A DNA stretch of 64,000 nt from NCBI RefSeq assembly GCF_016591715.1, contig NZ_AP024109.1, positions 992,001 through 1,056,000 on the forward strand. The letters are read 5' to 3'. Positions 28,695 to 37,098 of the stretch are shown here, one piece after another. The notes under the pieces were generated by a model, which saw nothing but the letters and a program-made list of their open reading frames with translations, did not search any database and was not told the DNA's origin. Source of the stretch: Mesorhizobium sp. J8 (GTDB lineage Bacteria; Pseudomonadota; Alphaproteobacteria; Rhizobiales; Rhizobiaceae). Made by a program: the position numbers and the translations under genes. Positions within the stretch are counted from its first letter, which is position 1. Each line of letters starts with the position of its first letter.

Positions 28695-30043
28695 ACATTT
28701 CGATCGCGCGATTTCATCACGACAAGCCGGTCCTGACGGTTCCGCCCCCGGGCCAGGGAGGCTCGGCCTCGAACGCCGACGTCACGAACAGGAAGAATCT
28801 GCTCCTCCTCATCCAGTTGCGCTGGCTGGCGGTGGCGGGGCAGGTGCTGACCATCCTGGTGACGCAATACTGGCTCGCCATCCCGCTGCCACTCACCGAG
28901 ATGGCCGGCGTCGTGCTGTTCCTTGTCGGGCTCAACATCTTCAGCCTGCTCGCCCTGCGCGGCAATCGCCGCATCTCCAACGCGCAGCTCTTCGTCGCGC
29001 TGATCTTCGACATGGCGGCGCTGACCACCCAGCTTTACCTGAGCGGCGGCGCCTCGAATCCGTTCGTGTCGCTCTACCTCCTGCAGATCACGCTCGGCGC
29101 CGCGCTGCTGGCGCCGTGGTCGACGTGGATCCTCGTGGTGGCGGCCTCGGCCTGTTTCGTCTTCCTCATCTTCGTCTTCCAGCCGATCGCCATCCCGCAT
29201 CACGGCGGCAGCGATCTTCTGGCGCTGCATCTGCGCGGCATGTTCATCTGCTTCGTGCTGGCGGCCGGGCTGATCGTGATCTTCATGACGCGCATCAACC
29301 GCAATCTGCGCGAGCGTGACGCCTATCTCGCCGACCTGCGCCAGCGCTCAGCCGAGGAAGACCACATCGTGCGCATGGGCCTGCTCGCCTCAGGCGCCGC
29401 GCATGAACTGGGTACGCCGCTCTCCACCATTTCGGTCATCCTGTCCGACTGGCGGCAGATGCAGGGCGTCAAGCGTAACCGCGAGCTTTCCGAGGACGTG
29501 GTCGAGATGCAGGCGCAGATCGAGCGCTGCAAGAGCATCGTCACCGGCATCCTGATGTCCTCCGGCCAGGCGCGGGGCGAGGGCACCATCCGCACCACGA
29601 TCCGCCGGTTCCTAGACGATCTGGTCCAGGAATGGCGCGTCAGCCGCCAGCCCTTGAAGCTGGACTATGGCAACGGTTTCGAGCCGGACGAGCAGATCGT
29701 GTCCGACACCGCACTGAAACAAGTGATCTTCAACGTGCTCGACAATGCGCAGGAAGCATCGCACCATTGGGTAGGCATCACTGCCGAGCGGCAGGACGAG
29801 AAGCTGGTGCTCTCCGTCGAGGATCGCGGACCGGGTTTCGACAAGGATATTCTGGCCGGGCTCGGCCAGCCCTATATGTCGAGCAAGGGGCGGCCTGGCG
29901 GTGGCCTGGGCCTGTTCCTGGTGTTCAATGTCGTGCGCAAGCTCGGCGGCGACGTTTCGGCGCACAACATGGCGAAGGGCGCCTGCGTTACCCTTTCGCT
30001 GCCGCTGGCGGCGCTGACCGATGGAGGCGATCGTGAAACCTGA
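28691..30043 (+). CDS. Redox sensor histidine kinase, RegB/ActS/PrrB type
   Basis: A 450-residue membrane kinase. Six hydrophobic helices (about residues 37-215) carry GGASNPF at 119-125, matching the quinone-sensing GGxxNPF heptapeptide of RegB. The H-box ASGAAHELGTPLSTIS has H238, and the GGGLGLFL box is at the C-terminus. C280 in IERCKSI lies shortly after the H-box; RegB has a redox-active cysteine in this part of the protein, but I cannot confirm it is equivalent. The gene overlaps the SURF1 gene (ATGA) and the regulator gene. Its place in the oxidase operon suggests it reads the quinone pool that the oxidase drains. Confidence 0.85.
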   Translation: MNISIARFHHDKPVLTVPPPGQGGSASNADVTNRKNLLLLIQLRWLAVAGQVLTILVTQYWLAIPLPLTEMAGVVLFLVGLNIFSLLALRGNRRISNAQLFVALIFDMAALTTQLYLSGGASNPFVSLYLLQITLGAALLAPWSTWILVVAASACFVFLIFVFQPIAIPHHGGSDLLALHLRGMFICFVLAAGLIVIFMTRINRNLRERDAYLADLRQRSAEEDHIVRMGLLASGAAHELGTPLSTISVILSDWRQMQGVKRNRELSEDVVEMQAQIERCKSIVTGILMSSGQARGEGTIRTTIRRFLDDLVQEWRVSRQPLKLDYGNGFEPDEQIVSDTALKQVIFNVLDNAQEASHHWVGITAERQDEKLVLSVEDRGPGFDKDILAGLGQPYMSSKGRPGGGLGLFLVFNVVRKLGGDVSAHNMAKGACVTLSLPLAALTDGGDRET

Positions 30044-30566
30044 TCGATCCTTGTTCATTGTCGAGGACGACGCGACTTTCGCGCGCACGCTCAAGCGCTC
30101 CTTTGAGAAGCGCGACTACGAGGTCGTGGTCTGCCACGATCGGGAGGCGCTGCTGGTCGCGCTGGAGACGGCCGTCCCGGCCTGTGCCGTCGTCGATCTC
30201 AAGCTCGGAGCGGGATCGGGGCTCGAATGCGTCAAGCTGCTCAGCGCTCGCAACCCGTCGACGCGGATCGTCGTGTTGACGGGGTTTGCCAGCATCGCCA
30301 CGGCGGTCGAGGCGATCAAGCTCGGCGCCTGCCACTATCTGGCCAAGCCCGCCAACACCGACGACATCGAAGCCGCCTTCGGCCGCGCCGAGGGCGATGT
30401 TTCGGTGCCGCTCACCAGCCGCCCCACTTCGATCAAGAACCTCGAATGGGAGCGCATCCACGAAACGCTGGTCGAGACCGGCTTCAACATCTCCGAGACC
30501 GCGCGCCGGCTCGGCCTGCACCGGCGCACGCTCGCCCGCAAGCTCGAGAAGCGCGTGGTGCAATAG
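30033..30566 (+). CDS. Response regulator, RegA/ActR/PrrA type
   Basis: A 177-residue two-domain regulator: a receiver (phosphate acceptor D55 in VVDLKLG, lysine in YLAKP) and a short Fis-type helix-turn-helix (FNISETARRLGLHRRTLARK) that closely matches RegA. Partner of the kinase just upstream. The GTG at 30033 is preferred because GGAGG lies at 30023-30027; an ATG at 30021 adds four residues but has no visible ribosome site. Rhizobia normally carry a separate housekeeping RegA; whether this copy is that one or an oxidase-specific paralog cannot be told here. It converges with eutE, 12 bp away. Confidence 0.85.
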   Translation: MKPDRSLFIVEDDATFARTLKRSFEKRDYEVVVCHDREALLVALETAVPACAVVDLKLGAGSGLECVKLLSARNPSTRIVVLTGFASIATAVEAIKLGACHYLAKPANTDDIEAAFGRAEGDVSVPLTSRPTSIKNLEWERIHETLVETGFNISETARRLGLHRRTLARKLEKRVVQ

Positions 30567-30578
30567 AGGTGACCAGGA

Positions 30579-31583
30579 TTATCCCTGAACGGCCACGCCA
30601 AGCACCGACACGCAGTCGCCGGCCTTGACAAGGCCGGGGAAGTGACGCGCGGCGAGCAGCCCCGACATCCTGGCCCTGATCTCCTGCGGCGCCTGTCCGG
30701 TGCGGCCGACCGGATGGATGCGCGCGACCACCTGGCCCTCGTCCACGGGGTCGCCGAGATCGACCGTGGTCTCGATCATGCCGTCATCCTCGGCGAAGGC
30801 GAAGCAATCGCCCGACGGCATGTCCAGCCATTTTGTTCGAGTCTTCTCAACCGCACCATCGACGATACCTGAATGACGCAGCACGTTGAGGATGCCGCGC
30901 CGGGCAATCCGCACCGTCTCGGCCCGCGAGGTCCCGCCGCCGCCGAGCTCCGTGGTGACGAAGACCTTGCCCATCTCCTCGGCGGCCGTGTCATACATGC
31001 CGACCGCGTCGATCTCGGTCATGCGCATCGAGAACGGCGCCGAGAAGGCCTCGACGGCGGCGAAGGCCTTCTTCTCCTGTGCCTTGTCCGGCAGCGTATG
31101 CGCGGCGCAGAAGGGTACGAAGTCCAGCGTCTTGCCGCCGGAATGGAAGTCGAAGACGATGTCCGCGCGCGGCAGCAATTCACGCTGGAAATAGTCGGCG
31201 ATCTTCTCCGTCACCGTGCCGTCGGGACGGCCGGGAAAAGAGCGATTCATGTTGCCCTTGTCGATCGGCGAGGTACGCGTGCCGGCCCGAAAGGCGGGGT
31301 AGTTCATCGCCGGCACGATGATGACCGTGCCGGACACATTTTTCGGATCGAGCGTGCGGGCGAGTTCGTAGAGCGCCAATGGGCCCTCATATTCGTCGCC
31401 GTGATTGCCGCCTGTCAGCAGCGCCGTCGGGCCCTTGCCGTTGCGCACCACACAGATCGGGATCATCACCGAGCCCCATGCGGAATCGTCGCGGCTGTAG
31501 GGCAGGCGCAGGAAGCCGTGCTGGACGCCGTCGCGCTCGAAGTCGACGGTCGGCGCGATCGGCGAGGGACGCAAAGCCGACAT
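30579..31583 (-). CDS. eutE: N-acetyl-L-2,4-diaminobutyrate deacetylase (EutE/DoeB)
   Basis: A 334-residue zinc deacylase of the succinylglutamate desuccinylase/aspartoacylase family. Zinc and active-site motifs are GGNHGDEYEG and FDFHSGG. In ectoine degradation it removes acetate from N-alpha-acetyl-2,4-diaminobutyrate, the product of EutD ring opening, giving 2,4-diaminobutyrate; EutD and EutE are known to form a complex in other bacteria. The C-terminal half (VDEGQVVARIHPVGRTG) resembles a lipoyl-like barrel, as in the family. It is the last gene of the minus-strand uptake/catabolism operon, 3 bp after eutD. Confidence 0.9.
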   Translation of the reverse strand: MSALRPSPIAPTVDFERDGVQHGFLRLPYSRDDSAWGSVMIPICVVRNGKGPTALLTGGNHGDEYEGPLALYELARTLDPKNVSGTVIIVPAMNYPAFRAGTRTSPIDKGNMNRSFPGRPDGTVTEKIADYFQRELLPRADIVFDFHSGGKTLDFVPFCAAHTLPDKAQEKKAFAAVEAFSAPFSMRMTEIDAVGMYDTAAEEMGKVFVTTELGGGGTSRAETVRIARRGILNVLRHSGIVDGAVEKTRTKWLDMPSGDCFAFAEDDGMIETTVDLGDPVDEGQVVARIHPVGRTGQAPQEIRARMSGLLAARHFPGLVKAGDCVSVLGVAVQG

Positions 31584-31586
31584 CGC

Positions 31587-32765
31587 TCAGTCCTTCACGA
31601 ACAGCTTGCGCGGCACGTTGGCCAGGCACTCGACGCCGGTGTCGGTGATGAGGATGGACTCCGTGATCTCCAGTCCCATCGTCTCCAGCCAGAGACCGGT
31701 CATGAAGTGGAAGGTCATGCCGGGCTTGAGTTCGGTGCGGTCGCCGGGGCGCAGGCTCATGGTGCGCTCGCCCCAGTCCGGCGGATAGGACAGACCGATC
31801 GAGTAGCCGGTCCGGTTGTCCTTCACGATGCCGTACTTTTTGAGCACTGCGAAGAAGGCGTTGGCGATGTCCTCGCAGGCATTCCCGGGCTTGGCGGCGG
31901 CCAGCCCCGCCTCCATGCCTTCCAGCGTCGCCTTCTCGGCATCGAGGAAGGCCTGCGTCGGCTTGCCGAGGAACACGGTGCGCGACAGCGGGCAATGGTA
32001 GCGGTTGTAGCAGCCGGCGATCTCGAAGAACGTGCCTTCGTTCGCCTTCATCGGCTTGTCGTCCCAGGTGAGATGCGGCGCCGAGGCGTCCGCCCCCGAC
32101 GGCAGCAGCGGCACGATTGCCGGATAGTCGCCGCCGATGCCGGCGACGCCGCGCGTGCCGGCGTCGTAGATCTCGGCGACGAGATCGCATTTGCGCATGC
32201 CGACCTCTATCTTGTCGACGATTCGCTGATGCATCGCCTCGACGATCCGGGCGGCGTTGCGCATGTACTCGATTTCGGTAGGGCTCTTCACGGCGCGCTG
32301 CCAGTTCACAAGCGCGGTGGCGTCGGCGAAGCGGACGTTGGGCAGGTGCTTCTGCAGTGCCGCGAAGGCAGCGGCGGAGAACCAGTAATTGTCCATCTCG
32401 ACGCCGATGCTGAGCTTGTCCCAGCCGCGTTCTGCCAGCACGCTGGCGAGGTAATCCATCGGATGCCGCTCGGTCGACTGCACATAGTGGTCGGCGTAGC
32501 CGATGATGTTGTCGTGCGCGAGATAAGCGGTGCGCTTGGCGCCGTTGGCGTCCTGGCCGCGTCCGTACCAGACCGGCTCGCCCGAAGGCGGCACGATGAC
32601 CGCCTGATGCACGTAGAAGGACCAGCCGTCATAGCCGGTCAGCCAGGCCATGTTGGAGGGATCGCTGACGATCAGCAGATCGACGCCCTTCACCTCCATG
32701 GCTTTCCGCGTCTTGGCGAGGCGATCGGCAAATTCGCTCCGCGAGAATTTCAAATTTGGCTGCAT
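31587..32765 (-). CDS. eutD: Ectoine hydrolase (EutD/DoeA)
   Basis: A 392-residue protein of the M24 aminopeptidase/creatinase fold: an N-terminal creatinase domain (about 10-150) and a C-terminal pita-bread domain. It opens the ectoine ring by hydrolysis to N-acetyl-2,4-diaminobutyrate isomers. MTFHFMTGLW and IGLSYPPDWGE match the ectoine-hydrolase branch rather than X-Pro dipeptidases. It lies 38 bp downstream of eutC and 3 bp before eutE. Confidence 0.92.
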   Translation of the reverse strand: MQPNLKFSRSEFADRLAKTRKAMEVKGVDLLIVSDPSNMAWLTGYDGWSFYVHQAVIVPPSGEPVWYGRGQDANGAKRTAYLAHDNIIGYADHYVQSTERHPMDYLASVLAERGWDKLSIGVEMDNYWFSAAAFAALQKHLPNVRFADATALVNWQRAVKSPTEIEYMRNAARIVEAMHQRIVDKIEVGMRKCDLVAEIYDAGTRGVAGIGGDYPAIVPLLPSGADASAPHLTWDDKPMKANEGTFFEIAGCYNRYHCPLSRTVFLGKPTQAFLDAEKATLEGMEAGLAAAKPGNACEDIANAFFAVLKKYGIVKDNRTGYSIGLSYPPDWGERTMSLRPGDRTELKPGMTFHFMTGLWLETMGLEITESILITDTGVECLANVPRKLFVKD

Positions 32766-32803
32766 CGTTCTTGGTCCTCGTTTGTTGGGCCTTGCGGCCG
32801 GTA

Positions 32804-33796
32804 CTAGCTCTCGAAAATCGTTCCGGCGTTCGCCGCTCGCGCGCGGTCACGGGCCAAAGTGGCGATCGCGGTGTCCTGCACGCCGGTGCCGGTGAGGTCG
32901 GCGATGGTGATGTCGCTGGCCGAGCGCCGGCCAGGCTTGCTGGCGGCGATGATCTCGCCGAGCTCCGTCACCTCCGCGTCGGCGGCAAAAACCGCAGCTT
33001 CGATGGCGTGATGGAGCTCGCCGAGACGCCGCGTCTGCTTGGCGCTGTCAGCGGCATAGAGATCGGCCATGCGCAGGATCGCCGGAGCGATCTCGTTCTT
33101 GTGCTCGGCATCCGAGCCCATCGCGGTGATATGCTGGCCGGCAGAGACGAAACCGGCTTTGATCAGCGGTTCGGTCGAAGGGGTCGTGGTGACGATGATG
33201 TCGGCGCCGGCCGCCGCGTTCGCCGCATCCGGCTCGGCACGCACCGCGATGCCCAGTCTCTCGCGCAAGCGCGCGGCTGTGGCTTCAGCCTTGGCGGCGT
33301 CGCGCGCCCAGATCCGCGCTTCCTCGATCGGCCTCACGAGGCGCAGCGCTTCGAGCTGCAGGCCGGCCTGCACGCCGGCGCCGAAGATCGCCGCTATCTT
33401 GGAGTCTTGGCGCGACAGATGCCTGGCAGCGGCCGCGCCGGCGGCCGCCGTGCGGATGTCGGTCAGATAGCCATTGTCGAGCAGCAGCGCCTCGATCAGG
33501 CCGGTCTTCGCCGACAGCAGCACCATCATGCCGTTGACGCTGGGCAGGCCAAGCTTCGGATTGTCGAAGAAGCCGGGGCTGATCTTGATCGCGAAACCAT
33601 CGATGCCGGGCACATAGGCTGTCTTCACGTCGACCTCGCCACGATGCTCGGGTATGTCGAGCCTCAAGATTGGCGGCATCGCCACCGGCAGCGTGGCCAA
33701 GGCGCGAAAAGCGTTTTCGACGCAGGCGACCGCTTCCAGATCGAGCGTCACGATCTTGCGTAGCTCCGCCTCGGTGAGGATAGTCATCCGGCTCAT
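32804..33796 (-). CDS. eutC: Ectoine utilization protein EutC (ornithine cyclodeaminase-like)
   Basis: A 330-residue protein of the ornithine cyclodeaminase/mu-crystallin family, with a Rossmann motif IFGAGVQAGLQLEAL and the substrate-side motif AYVPGIDGFAIKISP. In the Eut pathway EutA, EutB and EutC act on the hydroxyectoine branch, preparing hydroxylated diaminobutyrate intermediates; the exact reaction of EutC is inferred from gene context in the literature. The ATG overlaps the eutB stop (ATGA), and a second ATG three codons later is possible. Confidence 0.88.
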   Translation of the reverse strand: MSRMTILTEAELRKIVTLDLEAVACVENAFRALATLPVAMPPILRLDIPEHRGEVDVKTAYVPGIDGFAIKISPGFFDNPKLGLPSVNGMMVLLSAKTGLIEALLLDNGYLTDIRTAAAGAAAARHLSRQDSKIAAIFGAGVQAGLQLEALRLVRPIEEARIWARDAAKAEATAARLRERLGIAVRAEPDAANAAAGADIIVTTTPSTEPLIKAGFVSAGQHITAMGSDAEHKNEIAPAILRMADLYAADSAKQTRRLGELHHAIEAAVFAADAEVTELGEIIAASKPGRRSASDITIADLTGTGVQDTAIATLARDRARAANAGTIFES

Positions 33797-34791
33797 GCTG
33801 CGCGCTCCGCGATTGCCTCGCCGCAGACGATGCGGCGGTGCAGGTCCATGTCGACGTTACGGCCGGAGAGGATGAGGACGGTCGGGCCGCTCACACTGGC
33901 CTTCCCGGCAAGCAGCGCGCCTATGCCGACGGCGCCCGCGCCTTCGACGATCTCGCGCTCCTGCTCATAGGCATGGCGGATGCCGGCGGCGATCTCGTCC
34001 TCGGCAAGCAGGATCACGTCGTCGAGCAGGTTCCGGCACATGGCGAAGGTCAGCCGATTGTCGAGGCCGATGCCGCCGCCGAGGGAGTCTGCCAGCGTCG
34101 GCAGTTCCTCGACCTGCACTGGACGGCCGGCGTCGAGGCTTGCCTTCATCGCGGCGCCGCGCGCCATCGAGATGCCGATAACTTTGGTGCGCGGGCTCAC
34201 GCCTTTGACCGCCGCCGCCACGCCAGCCGCCAGCCCGCCGCCTGAGAGCGGCACCAGCACGCTTGCCGCATCCGGAACCTGCTCCATGATTTCCAGCCCG
34301 AGCGTGCCCTGCCCGGCGATAATATCGGGATGGTCGAAGGGCGGCAGCATGACCAGTCCTTCCTCCGCGACCAGCCTGTCGACTTCCTGCTGCGCGTCGT
34401 CCTGGCTGTTGCCGACAATGCGGACATCCGCGCCGAGACGGCGGCTGGCTTCGAGCTTGTTTTCCGGCACCAGCTTCGACATGCAGATCACCGCGCGGAT
34501 GCCTTCGAGCTTCGCTGCATGGGCGAGCGCCCTTCCGTGATTGCCGGTCGAGGCGGCGATGACGCCGCGCGATTTTTCGTCGGCGCTCAATGCCGCGATC
34601 GCGTTGGAGGCGCCGCGCAGCTTGAAGGCGCCGGTGGTCTGGTGATGCTCCAGCTTGAGATGAACCGGACACCCGGTCCGCTCCGACAGGCTTTGCGACG
34701 CCACACAGGGTGTCCGCTCGACCTTGCCGGCAATGCGCTCGCGCGCGGCGCGAATATGCTGAAGCTGGACAGCCATTTCGATTACGGGCAT
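33793..34791 (-). CDS. eutB: Hydroxyectoine utilization dehydratase EutB (threonine dehydratase-like)
   Basis: A 332-residue fold-type II PLP enzyme. The PLP lysine is K57 in TTGAFKLRGA, with ASTGNHGRALAHAA and the phosphate-binding glycine loop PLSGGGLAAG. It resembles threonine/serine dehydratases and is thought to dehydrate or deaminate hydroxylated intermediates from hydroxyectoine. ATG 34791 is used; a GTG at 34800 that overlaps the eutA stop (GTGA) is a close alternative. It lies between eutA and eutC with overlapping or abutting codons. Confidence 0.88.
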   Translation of the reverse strand: MPVIEMAVQLQHIRAARERIAGKVERTPCVASQSLSERTGCPVHLKLEHHQTTGAFKLRGASNAIAALSADEKSRGVIAASTGNHGRALAHAAKLEGIRAVICMSKLVPENKLEASRRLGADVRIVGNSQDDAQQEVDRLVAEEGLVMLPPFDHPDIIAGQGTLGLEIMEQVPDAASVLVPLSGGGLAAGVAAAVKGVSPRTKVIGISMARGAAMKASLDAGRPVQVEELPTLADSLGGGIGLDNRLTFAMCRNLLDDVILLAEDEIAAGIRHAYEQEREIVEGAGAVGIGALLAGKASVSGPTVLILSGRNVDMDLHRRIVCGEAIAERAA

Positions 34792-34796
34792 TTCGT

Positions 34797-35582
34797 TCAC
34801 TGCGCCAGCGGCTTCGTCCACAGCCGGCCGAACTCGGGTCGCGGCGTGTCGTCGCCGCAAAGCCGCAGGCAGTTCCAGGCGCTGGCCTGGTTGCTGGTGA
34901 CGACCGGACGCCCGATCGCCTCTTCCATGCCAGAAACCGCGAGCGCGGCGCGCAGCGCGGTGCAGGATACGAACAGCGCATCGGCCTGCGGATGCGTGAC
35001 CTTGCGCGCCATCTCGACCAGAGACGAAGGCGTGATCCGCGCCATCTCGCGGTCGTCCTCGAAGCCGAGGCAGGAGAAGCTCTGGATATCGAAGCCATGC
35101 GCCGCGAAATAGGCGGCCATAGGCCGGCTGGTCTCTACGGTATAGGGCGTGAGGATGCTGATGCGCTTCACGCCAAAAGCATTGAGCCCGCGCATCCCGG
35201 CCATCGGCGGCGTGACCACTGGCACACCGGGCTTGGCCGCTTGGATGGCAGCTTCGATCTCTGCATCGCCGATCACCACGGAGGCCGACGTGCAGGAATA
35301 GCACACGGCATCGAGCGGCTCGTCCGGCAGGATCAGCGCCGCGCCCGCCGAAAGCGACGGCTGCATCTTGCGCAGATTCTCCGGCGTCGTCGGATTGGCA
35401 TAGGGGATGCGCGCGACATAGACGCCGATCCGCTCGCTCGCCACCATGCGGCGGAAGTCCACTTCGCTCGTATGGTCCGTCGCAAGCGCAATCAGTCCGA
35501 CGCGCTTTTCCAGCGGACGCGCGTCCAGCGCGGGGCGCGCCGTTTCGAGGCGGATCTCGGGCAATGCTTTCATGATTTTCAT
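34797..35582 (-). CDS. eutA: Ectoine utilization protein EutA (Asp/Glu racemase superfamily)
   Basis: A 261-residue protein of the maleate isomerase/arylmalonate decarboxylase branch of the Asp/Glu racemase superfamily. The two cysteine motifs typical of this fold are AVCYSCTSASVV and ALFVSCTALRAA, so a racemase-type two-cysteine mechanism is plausible. It probably changes stereochemistry of a hydroxyectoine-derived intermediate. The ATG overlaps the stop of ehuD (ATGA), linking the transport and catabolic parts of the operon; MKALPEIR nine bases later is an alternative start. Confidence 0.88.
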   Translation of the reverse strand: MKIMKALPEIRLETARPALDARPLEKRVGLIALATDHTSEVDFRRMVASERIGVYVARIPYANPTTPENLRKMQPSLSAGAALILPDEPLDAVCYSCTSASVVIGDAEIEAAIQAAKPGVPVVTPPMAGMRGLNAFGVKRISILTPYTVETSRPMAAYFAAHGFDIQSFSCLGFEDDREMARITPSSLVEMARKVTHPQADALFVSCTALRAALAVSGMEEAIGRPVVTSNQASAWNCLRLCGDDTPRPEFGRLWTKPLAQ

Positions 35583-36238
35583 CTTTCGATCCTGCCGTAG
35601 CGATGCTCCAGCCAGCGCAGCAGCACGACGGAGCAGAGGCTGATGACGAGGAAGAAGGCGCCGACCAGCGTCATCGGCTCGATGTAGCGATAATAGGTAT
35701 TGGCGACGCTCTTAGCCTGGTTCATCAGCTCCAGCACCGTGATCGCCGAAAGCAGCGGCGTCTCCTTGAACATGGCGATGAAATAATTGGCCAAAGCCGG
35801 GATCATCGGCGGAATCGCTTGCGGCAGGATGATATGCGTCCAGGTGTGCCGACCGTTGAGATTGCAGGCCTTGGCCGCTTCCCACTGGCCGCGCGGCACA
35901 TTGTCGATGCCGGCGCGATAGACCTCGGCGGTGTAGGTCCCATAGTGCAGGCCAAGCCCGATCACGCCCGCCACCAGCGGCGGCAGCAGGATGCCGATAT
36001 CGGGCAGCACGTAGAAGATGAAATAGAGCTGCACCAGGAGCGGCGTGCCGCGGATGAACTCCGCGAACCAGCCGACGCTGCGCGCGACGATCCGGTTTTC
36101 CGAGCGCCGCGCCAGCGCGATCGCGAGCCCCACGATCGCCGCCAGGATGGAACCCAGGATGGTCGCCAGAATGGTGATCTTCACGCCCTGGATCAGGGTC
36201 GGCATGATCTCCCAGACGAAGTTCCAATCCCAATCCAT
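35579..36238 (-). CDS. ehuD: Ectoine/hydroxyectoine ABC transporter permease EhuD
   Basis: A 219-residue polar-amino-acid-type ABC permease with five hydrophobic segments and the ATPase-contact EAA loop (GQWEAAKACNLNGRHTWTHI). With EhuC it forms the membrane channel for ectoine and hydroxyectoine. ATG 36238 is chosen over an upstream in-frame start at 36310 that overlaps ehuC and adds arginine-rich residues. It starts 16 bp after ehuC and overlaps eutA. Confidence 0.9.
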   Translation of the reverse strand: MDWDWNFVWEIMPTLIQGVKITILATILGSILAAIVGLAIALARRSENRIVARSVGWFAEFIRGTPLLVQLYFIFYVLPDIGILLPPLVAGVIGLGLHYGTYTAEVYRAGIDNVPRGQWEAAKACNLNGRHTWTHIILPQAIPPMIPALANYFIAMFKETPLLSAITVLELMNQAKSVANTYYRYIEPMTLVGAFFLVISLCSVVLLRWLEHRYGRIER

Positions 36239-36254
36239 TACTTGGCCCAGTCCA

Positions 36255-36914
36255 TCAGACGCGCACTCCATCGAGACCGCGCGCCATGCGGCGCTCCAGC
36301 GTGCGCACACCCCAGGAGATGATCAGCGCGAGCGCGAAATAGATGATGAGGACCGACAGGAATGGCATCAGCGTGCTGCCGGTCTGCGAGCGCACAACTT
36401 GCGCTTGGAAGGTCAGGTCGGCGAGCGAGATCAGCGAGACGACCGAGGTCGCCTTGAGCAGCTCGATCGCGTTGTTGCCGAAGGTTGGCAGCATGACCAG
36501 CAGCGCCTGCGGCAGGATCACATGGCGCATGCCTTGCCAGCGGCCGAGATTGAGCGCCGTGCAGGCCTCGTATTGCTCGCGGCCGACCGACAGGATGGCG
36601 CCGCGCACCACCTCCGCCGCATAGGCGCCGACATTCAGGCCCAGCGCCAGCACGCCGGCCTGCAAGGGCGTCAGCGACAGGCCGGCGAAAGGCAGCACGA
36701 AATAGGCCCAGAACAGCTGCACGAAGATCGAGGTGCCGCGGAAGAATTCGATATAGGCCGTGGCGATCGCGCGCAGGATGAAGAAGCGCGACACGCGCCC
36801 CATGCCGGCCAGGAAGGCCATGATCAGCGCAAGCACCGACCCCATCAGCGTCAGCTCGATGGTGACAAGCGCTCCCTGCAATATCAGGCCGAGATAGCCG
36901 GACCACTGGGTCAT
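36255..36914 (-). CDS. ehuC: Ectoine/hydroxyectoine ABC transporter permease EhuC
   Basis: A 219-residue permease of the His/Glu/Gln family, partner of EhuD. It begins with MTQWSGYLGLILQGALVTIE and carries the EAA loop REQYEACTALNLGRWQGMRH. ATG 36914 is chosen because the longer reading to 37091 runs through the intergenic repeat. The 184-bp gap to ehuB is filled by two inverted copies of that repeat. Confidence 0.9.
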   Translation of the reverse strand: MTQWSGYLGLILQGALVTIELTLMGSVLALIMAFLAGMGRVSRFFILRAIATAYIEFFRGTSIFVQLFWAYFVLPFAGLSLTPLQAGVLALGLNVGAYAAEVVRGAILSVGREQYEACTALNLGRWQGMRHVILPQALLVMLPTFGNNAIELLKATSVVSLISLADLTFQAQVVRSQTGSTLMPFLSVLIIYFALALIISWGVRTLERRMARGLDGVRV

Positions 36915-36954
36915 GAAGATCGACGTTTCCTTACGTTGCCGTAATGCGAGGCGG

Positions 36955-37097
36955 CCGCGACAGCCCTTCTCCCCGTTCAACGGGGAGAAGATGCCGGCAG
37001 GCAGATGAGGCAGCGCTAACCTTGAAATGCTGGCGCCGCCCCTCATCCGGCCCTTCGGGCCACCTTCTCCCCGCAAGCGGGGAGAAGGCAAAGGAGC
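36955..37097. repeat. Palindromic intergenic repeat, copies 3 and 4 (inverted pair)
   Basis: Two copies of the RIME-like element face each other between ehuB and ehuC. One is CCCTTCTCCCCGTTCAACGG followed by GGAGAAG and CAGATGAGG (36963-37011). The other, in reverse order, is GCCCCTCATCCGGCCC, TTCGGGCCACC and TTCTCCCCGCAAGCGGGGAG (about 37035-37090). In an operon mRNA they could form stable hairpins that affect decay or readthrough. Confidence 0.75.
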
Positions 37098-37098
37098 A

